Source: Desulfatitalea alkaliphila
Lineage (GTDB): Bacteria > Desulfobacterota > Desulfobacteria > Desulfobacterales > Desulfosarcinaceae
Direction: 5' to 3'
Assembly (NCBI RefSeq): GCF_022968795.1
Contig: NZ_JALJRB010000003.1
Span: forward strand, 1-64,000
Length of the DNA: 64,000 nt
The stretch's first letter is position 1. The number at the start of each line of letters is the position of its first letter. Below, piece by piece: positions 1 through 8,801 of this stretch. Under the pieces are notes generated by a model that saw nothing but the letters and a program-made list of their open reading frames with translations, did not search any database and was not told the DNA's origin. A program made the translations under genes and the position numbers.

Positions 1-9
1 AAATGAATT

Positions 10-53
10 CGCATTTCAGGCGCCCTGATCCGAAAGGGTTGGCCTGAAATGCG
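10..53 (-). terminator. Hairpin downstream of the SPFH gene
   Basis: Perfect 12-bp inverted arms (positions 10-21 and 42-53) enclose a 20-nt loop just after the stop of the minus-strand SPFH gene. On that strand the stem is followed by a short T-containing stretch rather than a clean T-run, so it is a weak intrinsic terminator or an RNA 3'-end stabiliser. Confidence 0.5.
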
Positions 54-64
54 TTCAGCCGGAA

Positions 65-1003
65 TCAATCCGACACCTCTGTCTGAGGGGCCACTTTCTG
101 CAGGGCGGTCATGGCCGTGGTCACCATGGCACTGAGGTCCGCCACGTTGCCGGGAATGATCAGCGTGTTGGACGTTTTGGCCAGTTTGCCGAACTCCTGA
201 ACGTACTGCTCGGCCACCCGCAGGTTGGCCGCCTGAGGCCCGCCGGGCATCTGGAACTGTTTGGCGATGGTGCTCAACCCCTCGGCCGTGGCCCGGGCAA
301 CGGCCAGAATCTCCTGGGCCTGCCCTTCCGCTTCATTGATCCGCCGCTGTTTCTCGCCTTCGGAGCGCAGGATGGCATCCTGGCGCTCGCCCTCGGCCCG
401 GTTGATCGTCGACTGGCGATCCCCCTCGGACCGGGCGATGGCGGCGCGCTTTTCCCGCTCGGCGGTCATCTGGGCTTCCATTGCTTTTTTGACCGACTCC
501 GGCGGCAAAATGTCCTTGACCTCATAGCGCAGCACCTTGATGCCCCAGGCCTGGGCCGCCTGATCGATGGATTCCACCACCTGGCCGTTGATGGTTTCGC
601 GCTCTTCAAACGTCTTGTCCAGATCGATCCGGCCGATGCACGAACGCAGTGTGGTCTGGGCCAATTGGGAGGAGGCCATGCGATAATCGTTGATGCCGTA
701 GGCCGCCAGCTTGCTGTCCACCACTTGCAGGTAGATCAGTCCGTCCACCTCCACGGTTACGTTGTCCTTGGTGATGCAGGTCTGGCTCGGGATGTCGAAC
801 ACCTCCTCCTTGAGCACGTAACGGTAGGCCACGCGATCGAGAAAAGGCACCAGGATATGAAACCCGGCGCCCAGGGTCCGGCTGTATTTGCCGAGCCGCT
901 CGACCACATATTCGCTCCGCTGCGGTACGATCACCGCGGTTTTGACCAGAACGACGATGATGAAAATCGCCAATACAACGACTGCAATCAGGGTTGCATT
1001 CAT
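65..1003 (-). CDS. SPFH/Band 7 (stomatin/QmcA-like) membrane protein
   Basis: A 312-residue protein with an N-terminal hydrophobic anchor (about residues 2-24), then an SPFH/Band 7 domain (about 25-190) and a helical region rich in repeated SEG/AEG-type units (RSEGDRQ, RAEGERQ, RSEGEKQ), typical of QmcA/paraslipin oligomers. Family members form membrane scaffolds or regulate membrane proteases such as FtsH. I start at the ATG at 1003, since AGGAG lies 6 nt upstream; a TTG one codon earlier is also open. It lies 30 nt after the NfeD gene on the same strand. NfeD-SPFH pairs are a classic conserved couple, so the two products probably work together in membrane-domain organisation. Confidence 0.93.
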   Translation of the reverse strand: MNATLIAVVVLAIFIIVVLVKTAVIVPQRSEYVVERLGKYSRTLGAGFHILVPFLDRVAYRYVLKEEVFDIPSQTCITKDNVTVEVDGLIYLQVVDSKLAAYGINDYRMASSQLAQTTLRSCIGRIDLDKTFEERETINGQVVESIDQAAQAWGIKVLRYEVKDILPPESVKKAMEAQMTAEREKRAAIARSEGDRQSTINRAEGERQDAILRSEGEKQRRINEAEGQAQEILAVARATAEGLSTIAKQFQMPGGPQAANLRVAEQYVQEFGKLAKTSNTLIIPGNVADLSAMVTTAMTALQKVAPQTEVSD

Positions 1004-1033
1004 CAAACACTCCTTTATTGAAGGTTAAGCCTT

Positions 1034-1504
1034 TTATGACGGATGGGTTTTACGAACGAAGAAGATCTGGCGGGATTGGTCGGCAAAGCGCAGGATTTCC
1101 ACCGTCCGGCCGGCCTCGATGGTCTCATCGGCCGCCGCATACCAGGTGGTGCCGCGGTATTGAATGCGACCGTGCGCGACGGGCGTAATGGTTTTCACCA
1201 CGGGCACGAACTGCCCACGGGGAAAGTCATCGAAGGCCGTTGTCTGCCGATCCGCCGATACGCCCAAAAAAACCTTTTGCAACCATTTGCGCAGCAACAA
1301 CAGGGCGACAACTGAACTGACAATGAACAACAGCACCTGCTGGGCAAGACTCAAGTCCCATGCGAGCAGTGCGCCGGCCACAACCACGCAACCCATTCCG
1401 AAGAAGAGAATAATGAAGCCGGGCAAAAAAAGCTCCAGAAAGGCCAGGCCGATGCCCACCAGGAACCAAATCAGCCAGGGCGGAAGCAATGTCGTCAAAT
1501 CCAT
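1034..1504 (-). CDS. NfeD-like membrane protein with C-terminal OB domain
   Basis: A 156-residue short-form NfeD (no serine-protease domain). It has two or three hydrophobic segments in the first 75 residues (PPWLIWFLVGIGLAFLELF, then the GFIILFFG region and the LLFIVSSVVALLLL region), followed by a soluble beta-rich domain ending in an Arg/Lys-rich tail. I chose the ATG at 1504 over the ATG at 1513: GGAGG lies 9 nt upstream of the former but directly abuts the latter. It is the upstream partner of the SPFH gene. The promoter region overlaps the 5' side of the divergent PAS gene, so the two transcription units probably share a control region. Confidence 0.88.
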   Translation of the reverse strand: MDLTTLLPPWLIWFLVGIGLAFLELFLPGFIILFFGMGCVVVAGALLAWDLSLAQQVLLFIVSSVVALLLLRKWLQKVFLGVSADRQTTAFDDFPRGQFVPVVKTITPVAHGRIQYRGTTWYAAADETIEAGRTVEILRFADQSRQIFFVRKTHPS

Positions 1505-1674
1505 GGGAATCATCCTCCGGGAGCCGTATCGCACATTTGCCCCTCTCCTGGCAACCCCATCCGCAGCTGTACAGCCAGGCGTGCTGCCGCCCGCCTGAAT
1601 TTGTGGACCCAATGGGCCGAATCGGCTATACTGATCAGGACATTATCGACCCATCGACCACTGCAGGAAACGGT

Positions 1675-3177
1675 ATGCACAACACACACGACCAGGCCGC
1701 ATCAACAGCCAATCCGATCCCCTTCCGCCACATCCTGTCCCAACTCACCGAGGGGGTGGCGGTGCTCACCATGGGGCGAGTGATCTATGCCAACGGCGCG
1801 CTGTGCGAAATGTCGGGCAAAAACCGCGGCGAAATCGTCGGCTGCTCCTTCATGGACCTGGTGGGCCCGGCCGACCAGGCCAGGGTGGCGGAATATCTCC
1901 GTCATCTGGAAGTGGCCGCCACCGACACCATCAGCTTTCAATTGCAACGCTCGACCAGCGCCGGACGCCAAGTGCACCTGAAAGCTTTCCCCTTGCAGGT
2001 GCGCGGCATCTACGCCAACACACCGGGCATTTGCTGTTGTATCACCGACGTGACCGAATTTCAGGATCAGCTTGTTGAATTGCGGCGTGAAAACCGCCGC
2101 CTGCGCAGCCACCTGGATGACACCGAAAGCGTAATGATGTCCTTTGCGCCTTATGACAGCAATGACATCCTGATGGTCAATCGGTATGTCGAAGCCTTGC
2201 TGGGTTGTTCGACCAAGGATATTGTCAGCGGTCGACGCCATCTGTTCGATTTTGTCCATCGGGACCACCTGACCAAGGTGATCGCCTTCTACCAGGGCTT
2301 CCCCGACACCCACGAAAGCGCCGAGATGGAGTACCGGATCATCCGGGACGACCATAATATCCGCTGGGTACGTGACATGGGCCACACATTGTATGTCGAA
2401 GGCGGCCGCGGCATGCCGCGGCGCATCGATCACACCATCGTGGATATCACCGAGCAAAAAAACAAAGAGCTCGAGTTGCAGGAAGAGCGCCGCAAGCTGT
2501 CCAGCATCATCCGCAACAGCAGCGAAATGATCTACCGCGTCAATAAAGCGGGCCGCTTCCTGGACCTCAACCCGGCCGGTCAGCAACTGATCGGCGCCGA
2601 GAAGGATTGGCTGCACCGCAACATCCTGGACCTTTACGTGGATCACCGGCAGCGCGACCTGCTGCTACGCCAGTTGGAAGAGAAAGGTCAGGCGCAGCAA
2701 CTGGTGAAGTGGAAGGTGGCCGACGGCGCGGTGATCGACGTGGTGATCAATGCCGTACCCGAAAGAATCGATCAAAAGGAGATCCGCACCTACCAGGGCA
2801 TCGTCCACAATGTCACCCGCACCCTCGAAATGCAGAAGGTGGATACCATCAAAAAGATGGCCGGCGGCTTGAGCGACAAGATCAACACGCCGCTGATGAC
2901 CCTCTCCATCAACATGCAGATGATGCGCGACACCCTGCGCACCGGCACGGATAGTGATGAAAAAGCCACGCTGTTGCAGTATCTGGATGAAATGGAAGAG
3001 GCCTACCGCAAAATCGTCAGTCCCATGGCGGTGGTGCGCGACAAGATCTGGGAAATCAAAGAGGTCCCCGACGGCAGCGGCGGCACGATTTACGAAATCC
3101 ATGACAAGACCGACCAGGCCGGATCCGCTGCACAAGGTCAACTCCCGAAGGGGCAGGACAGTTCGCCGACATCATAA
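1675..3177 (+). CDS. Triple-PAS protein with degenerate histidine-kinase dimerisation region
   Basis: A cytoplasmic signalling protein of about 500 residues. Three PAS-like segments can be followed. The first begins near HILSQLTEGVAVL. The second lies around YDSNDILMVNRYVEALLG and ends in a PAC-like IVDITEQKNKELE. The third is around IIRNSSEMIYRVN. A coiled helical tail follows in which the H-box position reads GGLSDKINTPLMTL; kinases of this type have GLAHEINNPL there. The phospho-accepting His is absent (Asp at that place) and the protein ends without a HATPase domain. It is therefore probably a sensor or scaffold that pairs with another protein, not an active kinase. I start at 1675 (AGGAAA upstream); in-frame extension to 1489 is open but lacks a ribosome site. 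Its 3' end overlaps the last 40 nt of the convergent small gene. Confidence 0.8.
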   Translation: MHNTHDQAASTANPIPFRHILSQLTEGVAVLTMGRVIYANGALCEMSGKNRGEIVGCSFMDLVGPADQARVAEYLRHLEVAATDTISFQLQRSTSAGRQVHLKAFPLQVRGIYANTPGICCCITDVTEFQDQLVELRRENRRLRSHLDDTESVMMSFAPYDSNDILMVNRYVEALLGCSTKDIVSGRRHLFDFVHRDHLTKVIAFYQGFPDTHESAEMEYRIIRDDHNIRWVRDMGHTLYVEGGRGMPRRIDHTIVDITEQKNKELELQEERRKLSSIIRNSSEMIYRVNKAGRFLDLNPAGQQLIGAEKDWLHRNILDLYVDHRQRDLLLRQLEEKGQAQQLVKWKVADGAVIDVVINAVPERIDQKEIRTYQGIVHNVTRTLEMQKVDTIKKMAGGLSDKINTPLMTLSINMQMMRDTLRTGTDSDEKATLLQYLDEMEEAYRKIVSPMAVVRDKIWEIKEVPDGSGGTIYEIHDKTDQAGSAAQGQLPKGQDSSPTS

Positions 3178-3341
3178 CGGTGTATCCGGCCGCAAGACGG
3201 GCAAGGTGTTGTCAGCAGCACCGCGGCATCCATGTACTTGCGTCCCTGGGGGTCGGTTCGGATTCCATTGTTGTCCATGATCGCATAATCGGCACTGTTG
3301 AAAACCGCATTGGTTTCCGGGCAAACGAACACCAGTTCCAT
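3138..3341 (-). CDS. Small Cys-rich protein (67 aa), unknown function
   Basis: A short protein with a CPET motif near the N-terminus, a CPSCGRIHRY knuckle at about residues 47-56 and a final CPFGS. The Cys arrangement suggests a small zinc-ribbon-like fold. It lies 15 nt after the activase gene on the same strand, preceded by an AAAGGGGAC purine-rich ribosome site, and is the last gene of the long minus-strand array. It overlaps the 3' end of the convergent PAS gene by 40 nt. I do not recognise a named family. Co-directionality and spacing are the main support for it being real. Confidence 0.6.
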   Translation of the reverse strand: MELVFVCPETNAVFNSADYAIMDNNGIRTDPQGRKYMDAAVLLTTPCPSCGRIHRYDVGELSCPFGS

Positions 3342-3356
3342 TGAAAGTCCCCTTTC

Positions 3357-4112
3357 TTATGGCGCCGCTTCAACGGCCAGCAGTGCCGCACCCAGGGCGC
3401 CGGTGAATTGGGGTGCTTCCGGAACCAAGATCTCGCGTCCCAACTGCCTTTCCAGCAGCACCCGCATGCACGGGTTGCAGGCCACCCCGCCGGTGAACAC
3501 AACGGCGCCATCGGCCGACACCCTTTGCAACATGCCGGCGGCCCTGCGAACAACGCTCAGGTGAAGCCCGCGGGCGATCTCGCGCCGATCCCGACCCTTG
3601 GCGATCAGGGAAGTGACTTCCGATTCGGCGAAGACCGTGCACATGCTGGAGATGGTCAGGTCCCGCTCGGTCGCCAGCGCCTCGCGACCGAAGGCCGCGA
3701 CCCCGAACCCGAGGGTGCGCGCCATGATCTCCAGGAATTTGCCGGTGCCGGCCGCGCAGCGGTCGTTCATTTCGAATTTCTTCACCCTGCCGTCCGCTTG
3801 CAAGGCGATGGCCTTGCTGTCCTGCCCCCCGATGTCCAGCACGGTGCGCGCCTCGGGAAACGCCTGCCGCACTCCCCGGGCGTGGGCCTTGATTTCCGTA
3901 ACCGTGGGCGCTTCAAAGGAAAGCTCAAAAAGACTGCGACCATAACCGGTGGCCATGATCCGATCGAAGCGCATGGCGGCCAGCAAACGTTTGGCTTCGG
4001 CCATGGGATCGAATCCGGTGTCGGTCTGGGCCCGGTTCACAATGGCGCCCGCGGCGTCCACCACCACTACTTCAATGGAGCGGGAACCGATATCGATGCC
4101 TGCAAATCGCAT
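3357..4112 (-). CDS. BcrA/BadF/HgdC-family ATP-dependent activase (archerase)
   Basis: A 251-residue ASKHA-fold ATPase. Visible signatures are the N-terminal phosphate loop GIDIGSRSIE, a DIGGQDSK motif at 93-100, and the two cluster-ligand cysteines in the usual settings, C119 (DRCAAGTGKF) and C158 (SSMCTVFAESEV). Homodimers of this family hold one [4Fe-4S] cluster between subunits and use ATP hydrolysis to push low-potential electrons into 2-hydroxyacyl-CoA dehydratases, benzoyl-CoA reductases or double-cubane-cluster proteins. It is the only activase in the array, so it is the natural partner of the two YjiM/HgdB-type proteins encoded upstream in the same array. It could also help reduce the corrinoid of the neighbouring fusion protein. 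A 54-nt gap follows the MetH-activation-like gene. Confidence 0.92.
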   Translation of the reverse strand: MRFAGIDIGSRSIEVVVVDAAGAIVNRAQTDTGFDPMAEAKRLLAAMRFDRIMATGYGRSLFELSFEAPTVTEIKAHARGVRQAFPEARTVLDIGGQDSKAIALQADGRVKKFEMNDRCAAGTGKFLEIMARTLGFGVAAFGREALATERDLTISSMCTVFAESEVTSLIAKGRDRREIARGLHLSVVRRAAGMLQRVSADGAVVFTGGVACNPCMRVLLERQLGREILVPEAPQFTGALGAALLAVEAAP

Positions 4113-4166
4113 CCTTGCATCCTTTCTGCACCTTGTATTTACTTTGGTAAAATGCGCAAATCCAAA

Positions 4167-4748
4167 TCAGCAACTTCCAGCCCCCGGCCACACCCCCACT
4201 ACAGCGGTGATGGTTTTCTCCGGCAGCAGAAGGCCGCCGGAGGTGATGTGCAACCCGGGCCATCGCCCCCCGATCAGTTCCACGAAGGGTTTTTGGGCCT
4301 CCAAGCTGAAATCGTGATACCCGGGACTGAAGCGCCGGGTCGTCCGGCCACCGGCGGCGCGGTGGGATCCGCTCGCTTGGCGATCCAGGCTGCGCATGGC
4401 GGTTTCGGCCCAGAAACTGCCCATGCGATCCATCAGGTAGCCTTCCAGACAACGGTTGGCGGCCATGTATTGCCGGACCCGATCACTCAATGGCTGCCCC
4501 AGGGTAACGGCCAGCAGCAGTACCCGCGGACAATCGGCCAAGAGCGCCTGCAGCGCATGACTGTTACCGCTGCAGGGTGCGAAGCGGGTCTCGAAGAACG
4601 CCCGGGTCACCTCCGACTGCCAGCTCAGCAATCCGGCAAGGCCTTCGGCCTCCACCCGGATCTCTTCGGCGCGCGTGAGCAAAATCGGATGGGTGCCGAG
4701 TTTCAAATAGCGACGCAATCCGCCGCCGTTTTCGGTCGTGAAGGTCAT
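4167..4748 (-). CDS. MetH reactivation-domain-like protein
   Basis: A 193-residue protein whose C-terminal part contains RRFSPGYHDFSLEAQKPF followed by a segment containing LHITSGGLLLPEKTITAVVG. This matches the signature of the cobalamin-dependent methionine synthase activation domain (R...PGY, then a hydrophobic strand, then P.K). That domain binds S-adenosylmethionine and re-methylates an inactivated cob(II)alamin. Stand-alone copies usually accompany corrinoid methyltransferase systems. The start codon overlaps the stop of the UroD-corrinoid gene (ATGA), which suggests translational coupling and a role in reactivating that corrinoid protein. The S-adenosylmethionine-binding role is inferred from the family. 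Confidence 0.78.
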   Translation of the reverse strand: MTFTTENGGGLRRYLKLGTHPILLTRAEEIRVEAEGLAGLLSWQSEVTRAFFETRFAPCSGNSHALQALLADCPRVLLLAVTLGQPLSDRVRQYMAANRCLEGYLMDRMGSFWAETAMRSLDRQASGSHRAAGGRTTRRFSPGYHDFSLEAQKPFVELIGGRWPGLHITSGGLLLPEKTITAVVGVWPGAGSC

Positions 4749-6385
4749 CTGCTTGCGCCCTCCCCGGCCCGTAGGTCGGTAATGAGGCCACGAATCAGTT
4801 TCACCGCGGCCACGGCATCGCGGGCATAGCCATCTGCTCCCACCTCGGTGGCGATAACGGCGTTGACCGCAGCGCCGCCCACCACCACCTTCAGATTTTC
4901 GTTGCCGCTGCTTCGCAGCGAGCCGATCAAGGCGGGCAACTGCCGGCGGGCGGCGGTCAAAAAGGCCGACAACCCGATGATCGCGGGTCGGTACCGGGCC
5001 ATCGCCGCAACGAACCGGTCCTTGGACACATCCACTCCCAAATCGATCACCCCGACACCGTTGGCCTCCAGCAGGATCCGCACTAGATCTTTGCCGATCG
5101 CGTGCAAGTCGCCCTGTACGGTGCCGAGCAACACCCGCGGGCCGGCATCGGCACTACCCGGCAGCCTTGTTTTCAGCCGGGCGAACCCCTCATAAAATGC
5201 ATCCACGCTCATCAGGAGCTCAGGCAGATGGCACTGTTTGGCTTCGTAACGGGCACCGGCCTGCCGCATCGCGCGCACCAAACCGCCATCGAGCAGCCGC
5301 AGGGAATCCCGGCCGCCTGCAAGGGCCCGGCCAACCGTTTGCACAGTCGCCGTCGCGTCGCCCCGCGTGACCGCATCGACCAGCGGAGCAAGGTAGGCGG
5401 CGTGGCGACGAATATCCGCCACTGCCTCGCGGCCGCTGTGGATAAAGGCCCTTACATTCTCTATTGGCGTGCCGGGGGGCAAGGCGCAACCGGTGCTCAG
5501 AATGAAATTGGAACGAATGCCCATGGTGGCGGCCAGCTCCCGCGTGGCCGCGCAAACAGTGTGCAATGGGGCCATGGTGACGACCTCAACGGGGTCCAGG
5601 TTGCCGATCATAGCCACCTGCCGGGGAACTTGCGCTTCGACGGTCGGCAACGCCATGCACTGATCGAAACTGATACCGCCGGCGCCGGTCGCCACCATGG
5701 GCGCGAGCAGATCCGAAGTTTCGCCGCAAATGTGCAAGATGGTCTGTCCATCGGACATCAACCCGAACAATTGGCGCAAATAGCGCCCGGCAAACCCGTC
5801 GAAATCCGGAGGCGGCAATAGAGCCGCCAACGGATCGGATATCCAAAGCAAATCGGCGCCGGCGTCCAGCAGTAACCGAGCGTAGTCTTCGGCCATGGCC
5901 GTCGCCTCCACCAGCAGTGCCGAAAGGGCCGCAGGGGCTTCGCGCACCCGGCGCAACGCATTCTGCTCGCCTGTCAATTGGCCGACCACCGTGAAAGGCC
6001 CATACACCAGCGCTGCTATGCGTCGGCGGGGATAAGCGGTACGCATTCGCCGCACCACTTGGCCGTTGAGGGCCATGCGGGGCGCCTTACAGGCGCGCGG
6101 GACACGCACTATACCAGCGGGTGCACAAACGGCGGGCATTTCATCGCTTGCATAACGCACCGGGGCGCCCATGGCTTCGGCTTGTAGGGCAATGTCGCTG
6201 AAACAAAAGAGCAGATCGGCATCCACCATATCGTAATAGCGGCGCATCGCCTCGAACTTAACCGCCTCCTCGTGACACAGTGTGTCGATGCCCTCCGGCA
6301 CCAGTCCGGCGGCGGGCAGGGCATTTATCGGAAACACATGAATACCGGCAAGCCGGTGGGTTACATCTTCTTCGGTAAAAAGCAT
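4745..6385 (-). CDS. UroD-family methyltransferase fused to a corrinoid-binding domain
   Basis: A 546-residue two-part protein. Residues about 1-335 are a UroD/MtaA-type barrel with the likely Zn ligands H218-I-C220 (LHICGETS) and C300 (STGCALPPGTP), as in MtaA/MtbA methylcobamide:thiol methyltransferases. After a helical cap (about 340-410), residues 415-535 form a B12-binding domain with the base-off motif D426-L-H428-A-I-G431, in which His is the lower cobalt ligand, and a GLSAFLTAA strand. Methyltransferase and corrinoid protein are normally separate chains. No substrate-specific first methyltransferase (MtaB, MttB or MtgB type) is visible nearby, so the methyl donor is unknown. It overlaps the reactivation-domain gene by 4 nt and follows the TauE-like gene by 52 nt. 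Confidence 0.88.
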   Translation of the reverse strand: MLFTEEDVTHRLAGIHVFPINALPAAGLVPEGIDTLCHEEAVKFEAMRRYYDMVDADLLFCFSDIALQAEAMGAPVRYASDEMPAVCAPAGIVRVPRACKAPRMALNGQVVRRMRTAYPRRRIAALVYGPFTVVGQLTGEQNALRRVREAPAALSALLVEATAMAEDYARLLLDAGADLLWISDPLAALLPPPDFDGFAGRYLRQLFGLMSDGQTILHICGETSDLLAPMVATGAGGISFDQCMALPTVEAQVPRQVAMIGNLDPVEVVTMAPLHTVCAATRELAATMGIRSNFILSTGCALPPGTPIENVRAFIHSGREAVADIRRHAAYLAPLVDAVTRGDATATVQTVGRALAGGRDSLRLLDGGLVRAMRQAGARYEAKQCHLPELLMSVDAFYEGFARLKTRLPGSADAGPRVLLGTVQGDLHAIGKDLVRILLEANGVGVIDLGVDVSKDRFVAAMARYRPAIIGLSAFLTAARRQLPALIGSLRSSGNENLKVVVGGAAVNAVIATEVGADGYARDAVAAVKLIRGLITDLRAGEGASR

Positions 6386-6437
6386 GCTCGCCGTCCTTCA
6401 GGGCTCGCGGCGAACCCTCAGAGGCCTTTCAACTCCC

Positions 6438-7166
6438 TCAGGTTGCCAGCTCCCGCCAAACCAGAATGATGCCCATGACCATTAACAGAAGATGGGCCAA
6501 GCCCTGGAAGCGTTGGTTGGATATGCGCCTGCAGATCAAGCTCCCGGCGGCAACGCCGGCCAGCATCAGGGGCGCGAGATATATATTCAGGCGGAACAAA
6601 GACCAGGAGAAAAGCCCCATTGACCCATAGGCAACGGCCAGATAGAGGTTGGACAACAGAAAAAACGCTTGCAGGTCGGCCTTGAATGCGAACCGATCCA
6701 TGTGGGTCAAGGCGTTGAGTACGATGATCGGCGGCCCTGCCATGTAAATCGCGCCGCCGAGCAGCCCTGACACCACGCCGGCCGATCCGTTCCACGCCCA
6801 GTGCAATTCGCCGCGCACGCCGTCGGTACGTGCCAGAGACCAGAGAGCGAACCCCATGAGGGTGATGCCGATCACCAATTTCAGAAGCGTGTCCGGCAGT
6901 TGGATGAGCGCATAAAGCCCCAACAGGGCACCGGGCACGAAACCGGCCATTTGCACCGCGATGCGGCGTGGATGCACATGATTGCGCAACTGCGCCAGCA
7001 ACACCAGGTTGATCACCACATTGTAGACGAACAAGAAGGGCACGATCTGCCGCACCGGCCACACAAAGGAGATCAAGGAAACGGCCACGATGGCGAAGCC
7101 GAACCCTGTCAGGCCCATCAGCAGGCTGGCGAGCACAAGGGCTCCCGCCACCACGATCAGTTCCAT
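6438..7166 (-). CDS. TauE/SafE-family membrane transporter
   Basis: A 242-residue hydrophobic protein with about eight predicted membrane segments and the repeated glycine-rich layout of the sulfite exporter TauE/SafE family (N-terminal ELIVVAGALVLASLLMG and a second half containing GVVSGLLGGAIYMAGPPIIV). The family exports sulfite, sulfoacetate or other small organic anions; substrate assignment by family is poor. I start at the ATG at 7166, which overlaps the end of the ABC ATPase gene by 10 nt, so translation is probably coupled. Its position behind a TauABC-type importer suggests it removes a product or by-product of the imported compound. Confidence 0.82.
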   Translation of the reverse strand: MELIVVAGALVLASLLMGLTGFGFAIVAVSLISFVWPVRQIVPFLFVYNVVINLVLLAQLRNHVHPRRIAVQMAGFVPGALLGLYALIQLPDTLLKLVIGITLMGFALWSLARTDGVRGELHWAWNGSAGVVSGLLGGAIYMAGPPIIVLNALTHMDRFAFKADLQAFFLLSNLYLAVAYGSMGLFSWSLFRLNIYLAPLMLAGVAAGSLICRRISNQRFQGLAHLLLMVMGIILVWRELAT

Positions 7167-7912
7167 CCATTCACCACTTCGAGCATTGTATGAATCCGAT
7201 CGCAAAGCGCCAGAAAGGCAGGCGCCCCCTTGTCCCTGGGACGTGGCAGGTCGCAGTTCAGGATGGCCTGGATGCGTCCCGGCGGGCCTTGCATCACCAC
7301 CACCCGGTCGGCGAGCAGGGCGGCCTCCTGGATATCGTGGGTTACGAAAACGATGGTTTTGCGATCCTCCTGCCAGATGCGGATCAATTCCTGCTGCAGC
7401 ACCGTGCGGGTTTGGGCGTCCAGGGCGCCGAAGGGCTCATCCATCAGTAACACTTGGGGATCGGTGGCCAAGGCGCGCGCCACGGCCACCCGCTGTTGCA
7501 TGCCGCCGGACAACTGGGCGGGAAAAGCATGGACCTGCTCGGCAAGACCGACCAAGGCCAGGTAGTGCCGGGCGATGGCGTGCCGTTTGGATTTGGGAAC
7601 CCCCTGGATTTCCAGGCCGAAGGCCACGTTGCGCAACACCGAGCGCCACGGGAAGAGGGTGTAGCGCTGAAACACCACGCAGCGCTGAGCCGATGGCCCT
7701 TCGACCGGTACGCCGTTGAGCAGAATCCGGCCGTGGGTGGCGCGCTCCAGACCGGCGATCAGGCGCAAGGTGGTGGTCTTACCGCACCCCGAGCGGCCCA
7801 CCAGGCAGACCATTTCGTGACGCGCGATGGTCAACGACACATCGGACAAGGCGGTGACTGCCCGGCCGTCGGCGCCGTTGAAACGTTTCGTTACGCGATC
7901 CAGTTCGAGCAT
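7157..7912 (-). CDS. ABC transporter ATPase, TauB/SsuB/NrtD type
   Basis: A 251-residue nucleotide-binding subunit with Walker A GRSGCGKTT, Q-loop (VFQRYTLFPW), ABC signature LSGGMQQR, Walker B VLLMDEPFGALD and the H-loop (FVTHDIQEA). Length and sequence match ATPases of the nitrate/sulfonate/taurine importer class. It is encoded with the permease (55 nt upstream) and the periplasmic binding protein. The family cannot tell nitrate, sulfonates, taurine, thiamine precursors and aromatic sulfonates apart, so the substrate is left open. Confidence 0.93.
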   Translation of the reverse strand: MLELDRVTKRFNGADGRAVTALSDVSLTIARHEMVCLVGRSGCGKTTTLRLIAGLERATHGRILLNGVPVEGPSAQRCVVFQRYTLFPWRSVLRNVAFGLEIQGVPKSKRHAIARHYLALVGLAEQVHAFPAQLSGGMQQRVAVARALATDPQVLLMDEPFGALDAQTRTVLQQELIRIWQEDRKTIVFVTHDIQEAALLADRVVVMQGPPGRIQAILNCDLPRPRDKGAPAFLALCDRIHTMLEVVNGWN

Positions 7913-7967
7913 ATCTCATTCCGTTTTACGATACGCATCAGGCCGCAGATCAGGGTTGCTTGAGCCG

Positions 7968-8801
7968 TTATCCGCTGCTTTCCCAAACCAGGCGGGCTTC
8001 CAGGCGCCGGAACCCTTTGTCCATACCAAATCCGATGAGGCCGATGGCGATCATGCCGGCAACGATAATGTCGGCGCGCAGCAGTTCATAAGCATACCAG
8101 ATCAGATACCCCAGCCCGGCAGTGCTGCCCGGCATCATCTCGGCAGCCACCAGGCACATCCAACCGATACCCAGCCCGATCCGCAATCCAGTGACCACCA
8201 TGGGCAGGCTGGCCGGAATGAGCACCTTGTGCAACAGCGCCCAACCGCGCGCGCCCAAGGTACGGGCCGACTCGATATACTCCCGCGGAATACGCCGCAC
8301 GCCTTGAATCGTATTGAGCAATACCGGGAAAAAGGCGCCGATGAAAATGATCACAACGGTTGTGAACTGAATACTGGCGCCGATGAGGCTGGTCTGTAGA
8401 AAGGGGAACCAATCCGCCAGGCTGCGGATGCCGAGCCAAGCCAGGATCAGCGGCACCCAGGCAAGGGGCGGTATGGGCCGCAGGATTTCAACGGATGAAT
8501 CCACCCATCGCTCCACCCGTTGGAAATAGCCCATGGCCAGCCCCAGCGGGATGGCCGTACCGGCAGCCAGAAGGAAGCCGAGTACAACCCGGATCAAGCT
8601 CACGGCCATGTTTTCGATCAAGCTGCCGGTGATCAGGATCTTGGCGGTCGGTTGCATCAACACGCTTGCCACGGCATCCAGACGCGGCAGGATGGTGGGT
8701 TTGTCCAGCCACAAGGCCGTTGCCTGCCACCCAGCGAGCAGCAGAAGCGGCAGCGTCAGCCGATCCAGCCATCCCTTCAAGATAGGGAAACCACGGCTCA
8801 T
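7968..8801 (-). CDS. ABC transporter permease, SsuC/TauC type
   Basis: A 277-residue inner-membrane protein with about six hydrophobic helices and the EAA-loop coupling motif in the stretch ESARTLGARGWALLHKVLIPASLP (typical EAA...G.........I.LP). It belongs to the BPD_transp_1 permeases of sulfonate/nitrate/taurine importers. Its start codon overlaps the stop of the binding-protein gene by 4 nt (ATGA), so the two are translationally coupled. It presumably works as a homodimer with the ATPase encoded next. Confidence 0.92.
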   Translation of the reverse strand: MSRGFPILKGWLDRLTLPLLLLAGWQATALWLDKPTILPRLDAVASVLMQPTAKILITGSLIENMAVSLIRVVLGFLLAAGTAIPLGLAMGYFQRVERWVDSSVEILRPIPPLAWVPLILAWLGIRSLADWFPFLQTSLIGASIQFTTVVIIFIGAFFPVLLNTIQGVRRIPREYIESARTLGARGWALLHKVLIPASLPMVVTGLRIGLGIGWMCLVAAEMMPGSTAGLGYLIWYAYELLRADIIVAGMIAIGLIGFGMDKGFRRLEARLVWESSG

